DNA from: Pacificoceanicola sp048553275
GTDB taxonomy: Bacteria > Pseudomonadota > Alphaproteobacteria > Rhodobacterales > Rhodobacteraceae
Assembly: GCF_048553275.1 (NCBI RefSeq)
Contig: NZ_JBLZMW010000004.1
Location: forward strand, 248,001 to 312,000
Reading direction: 5' to 3'
DNA: 64,000 nucleotides
In this document: one piece after another, positions 53,449 to 61,947 of the stretch
How the letters are laid out: each line of letters opens with the position of its first letter
How positions within the stretch are numbered: position 1 is the stretch's first letter
Made by a program: the position numbers and the translations under genes
The notes under the pieces: generated by a model
What the model was told of the DNA's origin: nothing
Seen by the model: the letters and a program-made list of their open reading frames with translations, nothing else
The model's database searches: none

Positions 53449-53759
53449 TCCTGACCACCACGCATTCCGTCGAAGGTTACAAGATCACCGATTACAAAGG
53501 CATCGTTGTGGGCGAGGCGATCATGGGCGCGAACGTCGTGCGCGATTTCTTTGCCGGGATCACCGATATCGTCGGCGGGCGGTCTGGCGCGTATGAATCG
53601 AAGCTGCAGGATGCGCGCGACACGGCCATGCACGAACTTGAACGTCGGGCGGCGCAGCTCGGCGCGACGGCGGTCGTCGGCATCGACCTCGATTATGAAG
53701 TCGTTGGCGACAGCATGTTGATGGTCAGCGCGTCAGGCACTGCGGTGGTGCTCGGGTGA
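53445..53759 (+). CDS. YbjQ/UPF0145 family protein
   Basis: A 104-residue protein of the heavy-metal-binding-like YbjQ family: MILTTTHSVEGYKITDYKGIV opens it and the helical DARDTAMHELERRAAQLGATAVVG is the family core. Crystal structures of relatives are pentameric; the metal-binding label is unproven. It overlaps the FkbM gene by four bases and the next gene by four (GTGA). A role in metal handling for cluster assembly is an attractive inference. Confidence 0.9.
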   Translation: MILTTTHSVEGYKITDYKGIVVGEAIMGANVVRDFFAGITDIVGGRSGAYESKLQDARDTAMHELERRAAQLGATAVVGIDLDYEVVGDSMLMVSASGTAVVLG

Positions 53760-54358
53760 CGGTGCAGGCCATCATACCGCGCCCCGAGTTGACCATGCCG
53801 GAGGCCGAGGCGGCGCTGCTTCGCGCGGCCTATGAGGAGGCTGATGTCATCCTCGAATACGGCTCGGGCGGGTCCACGGTGATGGCGTCCGAAATGGCCG
53901 GCAAGACCGTGTTCGCGGTCGAGTCGGACAAAGACTGGGCGCAGATGATGCGCGGTTATCTGGCCAGTACCCCGCCGGTCGCGGGAACAGAGGTCGATGT
54001 GATCTGGTCCGACATCGGGGCCACGAAGGAATGGGGCCATCCGGTCGATCACAGCGAATTTCAGCGCTTTCCGCGCTATGCGCTGGAGGTCTGGGGGCTG
54101 CCGGAGTTTCGCCAGCCCGATGTCATTCTGGTGGATGGCCGGTTCCGTCAGGCCTGTGCACTCAGTGCGGCTTTCATGGCGCAGAAACCTGTGCGCGTGC
54201 TGTTCGACGACTATGTGCAGCGCAAACATTACCACAAGGTCGAGGAGATCCTCGGACCGCCAAATATCACTGGGCGCATGGCCGAATTCCATGTGACCCC
54301 GAAACCCATTCCGCCGGAGCGGCTGCTCTGGCTGGTCAATTTCATGCTGCGGCCCTGA
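53756..54358 (+). CDS. Rossmann-fold, methyltransferase-like protein
   Basis: A 200-residue protein with a SAM-methyltransferase-like glycine turn (ILEYGSGGSTVMASEM, about residues 32-47) followed by VFAVESDKDW (motif II acid). Later DVILVDGRFRQA gives the motif IV-like aspartate. The GTG start overlaps the YbjQ stop by four bases. No closer family is recognised. It is the second Rossmann protein in this insertion between sufB and sufC. Confidence 0.7.
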   Translation: MTVQAIIPRPELTMPEAEAALLRAAYEEADVILEYGSGGSTVMASEMAGKTVFAVESDKDWAQMMRGYLASTPPVAGTEVDVIWSDIGATKEWGHPVDHSEFQRFPRYALEVWGLPEFRQPDVILVDGRFRQACALSAAFMAQKPVRVLFDDYVQRKHYHKVEEILGPPNITGRMAEFHVTPKPIPPERLLWLVNFMLRP

Positions 54359-54391
54359 GCCGCGCGAAACAGGACGAAAGAGGACACAACG

Positions 54392-55147
54392 ATGCTGGAA
54401 ATCAAGAACCTTCAGGTGAAACTGGAAGAAGAGGACAAGCAGATCCTCAAAGGTGTGAACCTGACCGTGGAGTCGGGCAAGGTGCATGCGATCATGGGGC
54501 CGAACGGGTCGGGCAAATCGACGTTGTCCTACGTGTTGTCCGGCAAGGACGGCTATGAGGTGACCGACGGCTCCGCGACGCTGCTTGGCAAGGATATCCT
54601 GGACATGGATCCCGAAGAGCGCGCGGCGGCGGGCCTTTTCCTGGCGTTTCAGTACCCGGTCGAGATCCCCGGTGTCGGCAACATGACCTTCCTGCGCACG
54701 GCTGTGAACGCACAGCGCAAGGCGCGCGGCGAGGCGGAAATGTCCTCTGCCGAGTTCCTCAAAGAAATCCGCGCCAAGGCCAAGGACCTGAAGATCGACG
54801 CGGAGATGCTCAAGCGTCCGGTCAACGTGGGCTTCTCCGGTGGTGAGAAAAAGCGCAACGAAATCCTGCAGATGGCGATGCTGGAGCCGAAGATGTGCAT
54901 CCTCGACGAGACCGACTCGGGCCTCGACGTCGACGCGATGAAGCTGGTTGCCGATGGCGTAAACGCGCTGCGCTCGGAAGGGCGTTCGTTCCTTGTCATC
55001 ACGCACTACCAGCGCCTGCTCGACCACATCAAGCCGGACGTGGTGCACATCATGGCGGGGGGCCGCATCATCAAGACCGGCGGCCCGGAGCTTGCTCTGG
55101 AAGTCGAGAATGACGGCTATGCGCACCTTCTGGCAGAGGAGGCGTAA
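54392..55147 (+). CDS. sufC: Fe-S cluster assembly ATPase SufC
   Basis: The ABC-type ATPase of SufBC2D, driving scaffold conformational change. Walker A GPNGSGKST (36-44), signature GFSGGEKKR, Walker B CILDETDSGLD and the switch histidine in VITHYQRLLDH are all visible. The 251-residue length is standard. It directly precedes sufD with no gap. Confidence 0.97.
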   Translation: MLEIKNLQVKLEEEDKQILKGVNLTVESGKVHAIMGPNGSGKSTLSYVLSGKDGYEVTDGSATLLGKDILDMDPEERAAAGLFLAFQYPVEIPGVGNMTFLRTAVNAQRKARGEAEMSSAEFLKEIRAKAKDLKIDAEMLKRPVNVGFSGGEKKRNEILQMAMLEPKMCILDETDSGLDVDAMKLVADGVNALRSEGRSFLVITHYQRLLDHIKPDVVHIMAGGRIIKTGGPELALEVENDGYAHLLAEEA

Positions 55148-56425
55148 ATGGCTGTTGCTCAACCGAAAATCGACGCACTCGACGCGCGGCTTGCGACGCT
55201 GAGCCTGCCGGAGGGGGGCTGGTCCGCCCCGGCGCGGCAGGATGCGCTGACGCGGCTGCGGGCCATGGGCCTGCCGGGCCCGCGGGACGAATACTGGAAG
55301 TACACCCGCCCCGAAAGCCTGACCGCGCCCGACGCGCCGAAAGCGGCGCTGTTCGATGGCGAAGAAACCCCGATCTTCGGCGAGCGCGACCGGCTCAAGG
55401 TTGTCTTTGTCGACGGTGTTTTCGACGCCGAGGAGTCGGATGATCTGAGCCTTGAAGGCGTCAGCATCGACCGTTTGGCCGATGGCATGGACATCCACTG
55501 GGCCAAGGACCTTTATGGCGCGCTGGAAACCAATGGCCAGAGCCCGGTGGAGCGGCCGCTGGCGGCGCTGAATACGGCGTTTGCCACCGATGGGCTGTTG
55601 ATCCATGTCACTGGCAAGGCGGCAAAGCCGATCAACCTGATCTATCGCCACGAGAGCGAGACCTCGGACGCGATGCTGCATCACGTGATCAAGGTGGACG
55701 CCGGGGCCGAGGTGACGATCCTCGAAAACGGCCCCGCAGCCGCCCGTTTCAACAAGGTGATGGAAGTCGATATCGCCGACACCGGAACGCTGCACCATGT
55801 GCGCACCCAAGGCCGCGATCACGAGCGCCGCGCCGCCACGCATATCTTTGCTCGGCTCGGGGCAGAGAGCGTGTTCAAGAGCTTCACCTTCACCGCCAAC
55901 GGCATGATGACGCGCAACGAATGCGTGATCGAGTTGACCGGCGATGATGCGGCGGCGCATGTCGCGGGCGCCTGCATGGGCGACGGCGATTTTCACCACG
56001 ATGACACGGTGTTCGTCACCCATGACGCGGTGAATTGTGAAAGCCGCCAGGTGTTCAAGAAAGTGCTGCGCAACGGCGCGACAGGCGTGTTTCAGGGCAA
56101 GATCCTGGTCAAACCGGATGCCCAGAAGACCGACGGGTATCAGATCTCGCAGTCCCTGCTGCTCGATGGGGACAGCCAGTTCCTCGCCAAGCCGGAGCTG
56201 GAGATCTATGCCGATGACGTGGCCTGTTCACACGGCAGCACCTCCGGGGCAATCGACGAGGATTCGCTGTTCTACCTGCGTGCGCGCGGTGTGCCGCGAG
56301 GCCTTGCCGAGGATCTCATGACAATCGCCTTCATCGCCGAAGCGGTGCAGGAGATCGACGATGAGAGCCTGCAGGAGGAAATCAACGAACGCGTCGCGGC
56401 GTGGCTGGAGCGTCGGCGCGGCTGA
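55148..56425 (+). CDS. sufD: Fe-S cluster assembly subunit SufD
   Basis: Partner of SufB in the scaffold. The 425-residue protein has the beta-helix core and the conserved C-terminal CSHGSTSGAIDEDSLFYLR and LMTIAFIAEAVQEI. The histidine in SHGST corresponds to the SufD residue needed at the SufB-SufD interface. It begins one base after sufC ends, and its stop overlaps the next start (TGATG). Confidence 0.96.
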   Translation: MAVAQPKIDALDARLATLSLPEGGWSAPARQDALTRLRAMGLPGPRDEYWKYTRPESLTAPDAPKAALFDGEETPIFGERDRLKVVFVDGVFDAEESDDLSLEGVSIDRLADGMDIHWAKDLYGALETNGQSPVERPLAALNTAFATDGLLIHVTGKAAKPINLIYRHESETSDAMLHHVIKVDAGAEVTILENGPAAARFNKVMEVDIADTGTLHHVRTQGRDHERRAATHIFARLGAESVFKSFTFTANGMMTRNECVIELTGDDAAAHVAGACMGDGDFHHDDTVFVTHDAVNCESRQVFKKVLRNGATGVFQGKILVKPDAQKTDGYQISQSLLLDGDSQFLAKPELEIYADDVACSHGSTSGAIDEDSLFYLRARGVPRGLAEDLMTIAFIAEAVQEIDDESLQEEINERVAAWLERRRG

Positions 56426-56925
56426 TGCCTGTTACGCAGGATATCGTCGCCACCTATCGCGGGCCTGCCCGTGTGGTGCACAGACTGCTGGAGGCCGGTC
56501 CGCGCGAGGACCGGCTGCTGGCGCTGGTCATGGGCACTTGCGTGATCTTCTTCATCGCGCGCTGGCCTGCGCTGGCGCGGCAGGCCCATATCAGCGGTCA
56601 GGAATTGAACATGCTGCTGGGGGGCACCTTGCTTGCCACCGTGTTCATCTTTCCGCTGATCGTTTATCTCACCGGCTTCCTTGTCGGGGTGATCGGCAAG
56701 CCGCTGGGGTATCGGGGCGGCGGCTATGGCGCGCGGCTGGCGCTGGTCTGGGCGCTGCTGGCCTCTTCGCCACTGGTCCTTCTCAACGGGCTTGTCGCCG
56801 GGTTCATTGGCGGCGGACCGGCGCTGACGCTGGTCGGCCTTGTCTGGTTCGCGGTTTTCGCGTGGTTCTGGTGGCGCAGCATGGTTGGAGCGCATCGCTT
56901 CGGTGCAGAAGGGCAGATGGCATGA
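56425..56925 (+). CDS. YIP1-like membrane protein A
   Basis: A polytopic protein of 166 residues with about four hydrophobic segments (residues 36-50, 65-90, 101-130 and 135-155). It resembles small YIP1-domain proteins found beside suf genes in Rhodobacteraceae. The start ATG overlaps the sufD stop; the in-frame start at 56401 lies inside sufD. Function unknown. Confidence 0.7.
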   Translation: MPVTQDIVATYRGPARVVHRLLEAGPREDRLLALVMGTCVIFFIARWPALARQAHISGQELNMLLGGTLLATVFIFPLIVYLTGFLVGVIGKPLGYRGGGYGARLALVWALLASSPLVLLNGLVAGFIGGGPALTLVGLVWFAVFAWFWWRSMVGAHRFGAEGQMA

Positions 56926-57509
56926 CGTTGGACGGTTTGCTCAGGCTTGGGGTGCAGACGCTCAGCGCCCCGCGCGAGGTCGCGCGGCTGTTGCTCAGCC
57001 TGCGCCTGCCGAACGAGGCACTGGTGCTGGGCTTTGCCCTGACGGTGGTGGCCAACGCGCTGCTGTTTTCCATCTCACTGCTCATGGCGCCGATGCCGGA
57101 GACATTCGAGTTGCTGAGCAATCCGCTGGCGCTCATGGCAATGCGGGCCGTGATGCTGATCACGATGATTGCCGCCCTCACCGGCATTGGCCGGCTCTTT
57201 GGCGGACAGGCCAGCATCGCGGATATCGCAGTGCTTATGATCTGGCTTCAGGTGCTCGGGTTGGCGGCGCAAGCGGCCCTGACTCTGCTGGCCCCGCTGG
57301 CCGGGAATATCGCGACCTTGCTCGCCTTTGCGGCCTCGGCGATCGGCGCCTATATCGCCACCGCCTTCATCGACGAAGCGCATGAGCTGAACAGTGCCAT
57401 CAAGGCGGTGCTGGTCCTGATCCTCGGGGTGATCGCGGCGGCGGTCGGCCTTTCCATTCTTCTAAGCCTCCTCGGCTTCTCACCTAACGGGTTAACCGGA
57501 TATGTATGA
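56922..57509 (+). CDS. YIP1-family membrane protein B
   Basis: A 195-residue protein with five to six hydrophobic segments. The central GRLFGGQASIADIAVLMIWLQ and TLLAPLAGNIATLLA match the YIP1 family; these proteins have unclear bacterial roles. Its start overlaps protein A by four bases and its end overlaps sufS by eight, so it is firmly inside the operon. The longer frame from 56361 was rejected. Confidence 0.78.
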   Translation: MTLDGLLRLGVQTLSAPREVARLLLSLRLPNEALVLGFALTVVANALLFSISLLMAPMPETFELLSNPLALMAMRAVMLITMIAALTGIGRLFGGQASIADIAVLMIWLQVLGLAAQAALTLLAPLAGNIATLLAFAASAIGAYIATAFIDEAHELNSAIKAVLVLILGVIAAAVGLSILLSLLGFSPNGLTGYV

Positions 57510-58722
57510 CGTCAGCGAGATCCGCCGCGATTTCCCAATTCTGAGCCGCGAAGTGAACGGCAAGCCATTGGTTTACCTCGACAATGGCGCATCTGCCCAG
57601 AAACCGCAGGTCGTAATCGACGCGGTTACGCGCGGCTATGCCGAGGAATACGCCAACGTGCATCGCGGGCTGCACTTCCTGTCGAACCTTGCGACGGAGC
57701 GATATGAAGCGGTGCGGGAAACCATCGCGAGATTCCTTGGCGCGTCCGATCCCGAGGAGATCGTGAACACCACCGGCACGACACAGGGCATCAACCTGGT
57801 GTCCTATGGCTGGGCCATGCCGCGCATGGAGCCGGGCGACGAGATCGTCCTGTCGGTCATGGAGCATCACGCCAATATCGTGCCCTGGCATTTCCTGCGC
57901 GAGCGGCAGGGCGTGGTGATCAAATGGGTCGACGTTGACGCCACCGGCGCGCTCGACCCGCAGAAGGTGATCGACGCCATTGGACCGAAGACAAAACTGG
58001 TCGCGGTGACCCACGTGTCCAACGTGTTGGGCACGGTTGTGGATGTAAAGGCGATCTGCGACAGCGCCCGGGCAAAGGGCGTTCCGGTTCTGGTCGATGG
58101 CTCGCAGGCGGCGGTGCACATGCCGGTGAATGTCGAGGAGATCGGCTGCGATTTCTACGCCATCACCGGACACAAGCTCTATGGCCCCTCGGCCTCCGGT
58201 GCGATCTGGATTCGCAAGGAACGGATGGCCGAAATGCGTCCCTTCCTCGGTGGCGGTGACATGATCAAGGAAGTCTCCAAGGAGACCGTGTGCTATAACG
58301 ACCCGCCGATGATGTTCGAGGCGGGAACGCCGGGCATCGTCCAGCAGATCGGCCTTGGTGTGGCTCTGGACTACATGATGGCGCTTGGGATGGACAACAT
58401 TGCGGCCCATGAGGCGATGCTGCGGGATTATGCGCGCGAGCGGCTCGATGGGCTGAACTGGATGACCGTGCAGGGCACGACAAGGGACAAGGCGGCGATT
58501 TTCTCCTTCACCATGAACGGTGCGGCGCATGCGCATGACATCTCGACGATCCTTGACAAGAAGGGTGTTGCGGTGCGGGCCGGTCATCATTGCGCCGGTC
58601 CCTTGATGGACCACCTCGGGGTGACGGCGACCTGCCGTGCGTCCTTCGGTCTTTACAACACCCGTGAAGAGGTCGACGTGTTGATCGACGCGCTTGAGCT
58701 GGCGCACGACCTGTTCGGCTGA
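57502..58722 (+). CDS. sufS: Cysteine desulfurase SufS
   Basis: Group II cysteine desulfurase of 406 residues supplying sulfur to SufBCD. The motifs are VYLDNGASAQKP, VMEHHANIVPW, the PLP lysine in ITGHKLYGPS and the catalytic cysteine in RAGHHCAGPLMDHLGV. It normally needs a SufE- or SufU-type acceptor; none is in the window. It is the last suf gene here; sufT and sufA, often next in related genomes, are absent. Confidence 0.96.
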   Translation: MYDVSEIRRDFPILSREVNGKPLVYLDNGASAQKPQVVIDAVTRGYAEEYANVHRGLHFLSNLATERYEAVRETIARFLGASDPEEIVNTTGTTQGINLVSYGWAMPRMEPGDEIVLSVMEHHANIVPWHFLRERQGVVIKWVDVDATGALDPQKVIDAIGPKTKLVAVTHVSNVLGTVVDVKAICDSARAKGVPVLVDGSQAAVHMPVNVEEIGCDFYAITGHKLYGPSASGAIWIRKERMAEMRPFLGGGDMIKEVSKETVCYNDPPMMFEAGTPGIVQQIGLGVALDYMMALGMDNIAAHEAMLRDYARERLDGLNWMTVQGTTRDKAAIFSFTMNGAAHAHDISTILDKKGVAVRAGHHCAGPLMDHLGVTATCRASFGLYNTREEVDVLIDALELAHDLFG

Positions 58723-58737
58723 GGCCGGGGGCCCGGG

Positions 58738-60549
58738 TCAGGCTGCCAGCGCATCCCGCAGGGTACCGGAGGACAGGGGTTTGGCAACAAACCCGTCCAT
58801 GCCGGCATCTTTGCATTTTTGCACATCATCGGCCAGAACGCTGGCGGTCAGGGCGATGATCCGGACGTGTTTCTGTGGCCCCGGCAGAGCCCGGATCTGC
58901 CGCGTCGCTTCGAGGCCATCCATGCGCGGCATGTGCATGTCCATCAGCACGACGTCATAGATGTTGTCCGCCACGCAGTTTAACGCCTCCGAGCCATTGC
59001 TGGCGAGATCGACCTCGAACCCGAGCTGCGCCATCATTGATTTGGCGACGAACCGGTTGGTTGCGTTGTCGTCGACGATCAGGGCGCGCGCGCCATTGAA
59101 TTCCGGGGCTATCGCGCGGTTTGCATCATTTTGCGGTGCGGCTTGGGCGGCGCTTTGTACCGGGCCCCAAAGACAGAAAGAAAACGTGCTGCCCTTGCCC
59201 GGTGTACTGTCGATGGTGATCGCGCTGCCATGCGCTTCGATGAGAAAGCGCGAAATGGCAAGGCCAAGCCCGCTGCCGCCGAACTGGCGATTGCGCCCGC
59301 CCTCCGCCTGTTCAAAGCGCTCGAAGATGCGGGCCTGATCTTCTTCGGCAATGCCGATGCCGGTATCCTTGACGAAGAAACGCACGCCGTCGCGCGTTTT
59401 TTCCTTGATAGGTTCGACACCAAGCGTGACCGCGCCGAAGTTGGTGAACTTGATCGCGTTGCCCGCCAGGTTGATCAGCACCTGCCGCAGGCGGTCTTCA
59501 TCCGCGCTGATCTGCGCGTGCCAGAGGGACGGGTGAATATCGATGCGCATCTCCAGCCCCTTTTTCTCGGCGGCCGTGAAAAGAATTCGGCGGACCCCGG
59601 CGATGAGCCGTTTGATCGACATGGGCGCGCAGTCGAGCTCGAAGCGGCCTTCTTCGATCTTGGCGAGATCGAGGATGTCATCGACGATGGCCAGCAGGGC
59701 GCTGCCGGATTCGCGGATAACCTCTGCATGGTGGCGGTGCTCCTCGTCGAGATCGGCATGGCACAGGATGTCAGCGACTGGAATGACCCCGTTCAGCGGG
59801 GTACGGATTTCGTGACTCATTCGGGCGAGAAATTGGGATTTCGCCACCAGTGCCGACTCGGCCGCCTCCCGCGCGCTGCTCAGCGCCTCGGTGTTTTGCG
59901 CAATGCGGCTGCGCATGGATACGAAACTGTTGATCAGGCGCCCGATTTCGTCGGGAGGGCTTTGCGGGACCGCAGCGGAAAAGTTTCCATGCGCCATCTG
60001 ATCGGCGGCATCGGCGAGGCTCGTGACGCGGCGGATGATCAAGCGGTCGATGATCAGGACAACGAACCCCATCAGCGCGAGAAAGATGATCGTTTCCGCG
60101 CGGCCCTGGCTCTCCGTCTCGGCGCGCAACCGGTCCAGTGACATGCTGATATCCACCACGGCCATGATCCGCCCGGATCCGGAACCATTGAGGGTAAACG
60201 CCCGGGTGAGGTTTACGATACCAGGGCCTTCGGCGACGGCGACCTTGCCGAAAGGGAAAATCTTGCGACCGGTCTCGTCGGCCAGAACAACGCTGATCCA
60301 GTTCGGGTTGCGGTCCATGATGCTGTCGAGGGTCTCATGGATCGCCGCATACTGGCGGGACAGAAGGAAGGGCATGAGTGCGTCGACAACAACGTCCATC
60401 TGGCGCTCGACCTCATCGGTCTGGGCCTCTGTCATGACCGCCGTGATCCGGGGCAGCCAGAAATAGTTGAACGCCAGCGCCCGAGCGAGCGACACGACCA
60501 GCACAACGACGACAAGCGTGCGCCGGATTGTCCATATCGATTGCCGCAT
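58738..60549 (-). CDS. Hybrid sensor histidine kinase
   Basis: A 603-residue membrane sensor kinase. Two helices (about residues 10-30 and 153-170) bracket a periplasmic sensor region; HAMP follows (about 170-225). The phosphoaccepting histidine is H246 in SHEIRTPLNG, N364 is in the N box, and DTGIGI/GGSGLGLAI are the ATP-binding boxes. A C-terminal receiver domain (from about 485) has D537 in LMDMHMPRMDG. No Hpt domain or separate response regulator is in the window, so the relay partners lie elsewhere. Confidence 0.93.
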   Translation of the reverse strand: MRQSIWTIRRTLVVVVLVVSLARALAFNYFWLPRITAVMTEAQTDEVERQMDVVVDALMPFLLSRQYAAIHETLDSIMDRNPNWISVVLADETGRKIFPFGKVAVAEGPGIVNLTRAFTLNGSGSGRIMAVVDISMSLDRLRAETESQGRAETIIFLALMGFVVLIIDRLIIRRVTSLADAADQMAHGNFSAAVPQSPPDEIGRLINSFVSMRSRIAQNTEALSSAREAAESALVAKSQFLARMSHEIRTPLNGVIPVADILCHADLDEEHRHHAEVIRESGSALLAIVDDILDLAKIEEGRFELDCAPMSIKRLIAGVRRILFTAAEKKGLEMRIDIHPSLWHAQISADEDRLRQVLINLAGNAIKFTNFGAVTLGVEPIKEKTRDGVRFFVKDTGIGIAEEDQARIFERFEQAEGGRNRQFGGSGLGLAISRFLIEAHGSAITIDSTPGKGSTFSFCLWGPVQSAAQAAPQNDANRAIAPEFNGARALIVDDNATNRFVAKSMMAQLGFEVDLASNGSEALNCVADNIYDVVLMDMHMPRMDGLEATRQIRALPGPQKHVRIIALTASVLADDVQKCKDAGMDGFVAKPLSSGTLRDALAA

Positions 60550-60558
60550 GCGCCTGTC

Positions 60559-61407
60559 TCAGCCCCCGGTCTTCGGGAGTGTGACGAGGTAGCCCTCCAG
60601 ATTGAGGGATCGCAGCGCCTGGTACTGTTCCTGGTTGGCCTTCGCCGCTTTGACGAGTGGAACACGGGCCAGCATCGCCGCGCCTTCTTCGGTCTGGGCC
60701 ATGCTCACGAAAGCCGCCTGAACAGCCTGTGACACAGGGTCCGGAACCCGGGGATGAACGCTCACCGGATGCGGCGGCAGCCCCCTGGTTTCATATATTA
60801 CGCGCAGGTTTTGCCGCACGAGCTCGTCGTGCGCAGTCAGCGTCGCCATCACACCGCCGGCAGCGGCAGCATCCCCGAGAAGCACATTGTAGTAGGCTGA
60901 ACTGTGGGTTGCCACGTAGGATGAATCATAGTGCAGGGAGAAAATCCGGTCCAGATCGGCGCGCATCAGCAGCGCGGCGCCAAGATCATTCGGGGCCGGG
61001 AATGCGATCGTCTGTCCTTCCAGGTCGCCAACGGCATGATAGGGCGAGTCCGCCTTGACCACGAGGACGCCGGACATCTGTTGGCCACCATCGTGGATGA
61101 TCGCACGGGTCCCGTCCGCTTCTCCCGCGACCAATGCGTGATAGGGGTTCATATAGGCAAAGTCGAAATCGCCCCGGGCATAGGCGGTTTCGAACGCCGG
61201 GACGTGCGGCGTCCCGACCAGCCTGAACCGATGGCCGGTGCGGTGTTCGAGCTCGCTCAGGATCGGTTGCCAGATCGCGGCGAGGCGCCGTGCCTCGAAC
61301 TGCGGCTCGACGCCAAATGTATAAACCGGTTCCGCAACCGCGCTTCCGGCCCGAAGACCAAGCGCCAGCGCAACGAGTGCAGCCATTTGAAAAAACCGGC
61401 CCATCAT
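60559..61407 (-). CDS. PhnD/SsuA-like periplasmic binding protein
   Basis: A secreted solute-binding protein of about 282 residues, similar to phosphate/phosphonate-type PhnD proteins. The N-terminal signal peptide ends near GSAVAEP; FGVEPQFEARRLAAIWQPIL, DFAYMNPYHALVA and AFPAPNDLGAALLMR are the family segments. No permease or ATPase gene is nearby. It ends nine bases before the hybrid kinase gene, so it probably presents a ligand to that sensor. The start is uncertain: GTG 61416, ATG 61407 or ATG 61404. Confidence 0.85.
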   Translation of the reverse strand: MMGRFFQMAALVALALGLRAGSAVAEPVYTFGVEPQFEARRLAAIWQPILSELEHRTGHRFRLVGTPHVPAFETAYARGDFDFAYMNPYHALVAGEADGTRAIIHDGGQQMSGVLVVKADSPYHAVGDLEGQTIAFPAPNDLGAALLMRADLDRIFSLHYDSSYVATHSSAYYNVLLGDAAAAGGVMATLTAHDELVRQNLRVIYETRGLPPHPVSVHPRVPDPVSQAVQAAFVSMAQTEEGAAMLARVPLVKAAKANQEQYQALRSLNLEGYLVTLPKTGG

Positions 61408-61551
61408 GGAAACCACGCCCCAACTTCGTTCTGTTCACGACAGCTGGACTGTACCGACAGATGTTTTAGGGACTCCTAATTTGCCAGATGAAACAACATC
61501 CGTCTGATACGTCTTGCAGGGCTGAAAAAGGGACGGTATACGCGGCTCTAG

Positions 61552-61593
<42 letters not shown>

Positions 61594-61717
61594 TGATGTC
61601 AAGGGTCCGTTGTGTGAAGATGAGTGAAAATAAACGTTTCAGATCAGTGGTTTGCGGGACTGCCGATCTTTGCTTTAATCCCGCGGAAAATTGAAGTAAG
61701 CACTGCGTAAGCAGTTT

Positions 61718-61794
61718 GCACCCATAGCTCAGCTGGATAGAGTGTCGCCCTCCGAAGGCGAAGGTCGTAGGTTCGAATCCTACTGGGTGCGCCA
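61718..61794 (+). tRNA. tRNA-Arg (anticodon CCG)
   Basis: A full cloverleaf: acceptor GCACCCA/TGGGTGC, D stem GCTC/GAGT (one G-U), anticodon stem TCGCC/GGCGA with loop CTCCGAA (anticodon CCG), variable AGGTC, T arm GTAGG-TTCGAAT-CCTAC, discriminator G and encoded CCA (61792-61794). It reads CGG codons. Four bases differ from the upstream fragment, with both halves of each stem compensated, so this is a distinct intact tRNA, not a repaired copy. Confidence 0.95.
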
Positions 61795-61947
61795 CTTCCC
61801 CCCGAAAACCTGCGAATTTCTGGCCATCCACATTGTCGAGGAGCCGTTTGTCTTGTGCCGTTTCCAGAGTCAGAGGCGGGCAGGGAGGGCCGTGACGGGT
61901 TGAAGGCTGGAGGAGAGGCCTCTGGCGCCCGTCGCGGAGGTTTCCCA

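Noticed and set aside
53693..56023. 776-residue minus-strand ORF opposite the suf genes
   Set aside because: It mirrors the sufC/sufD coding frames in GC-rich DNA, is rich in His/Arg/Gln with no domain, and lies fully opposite well-identified genes.
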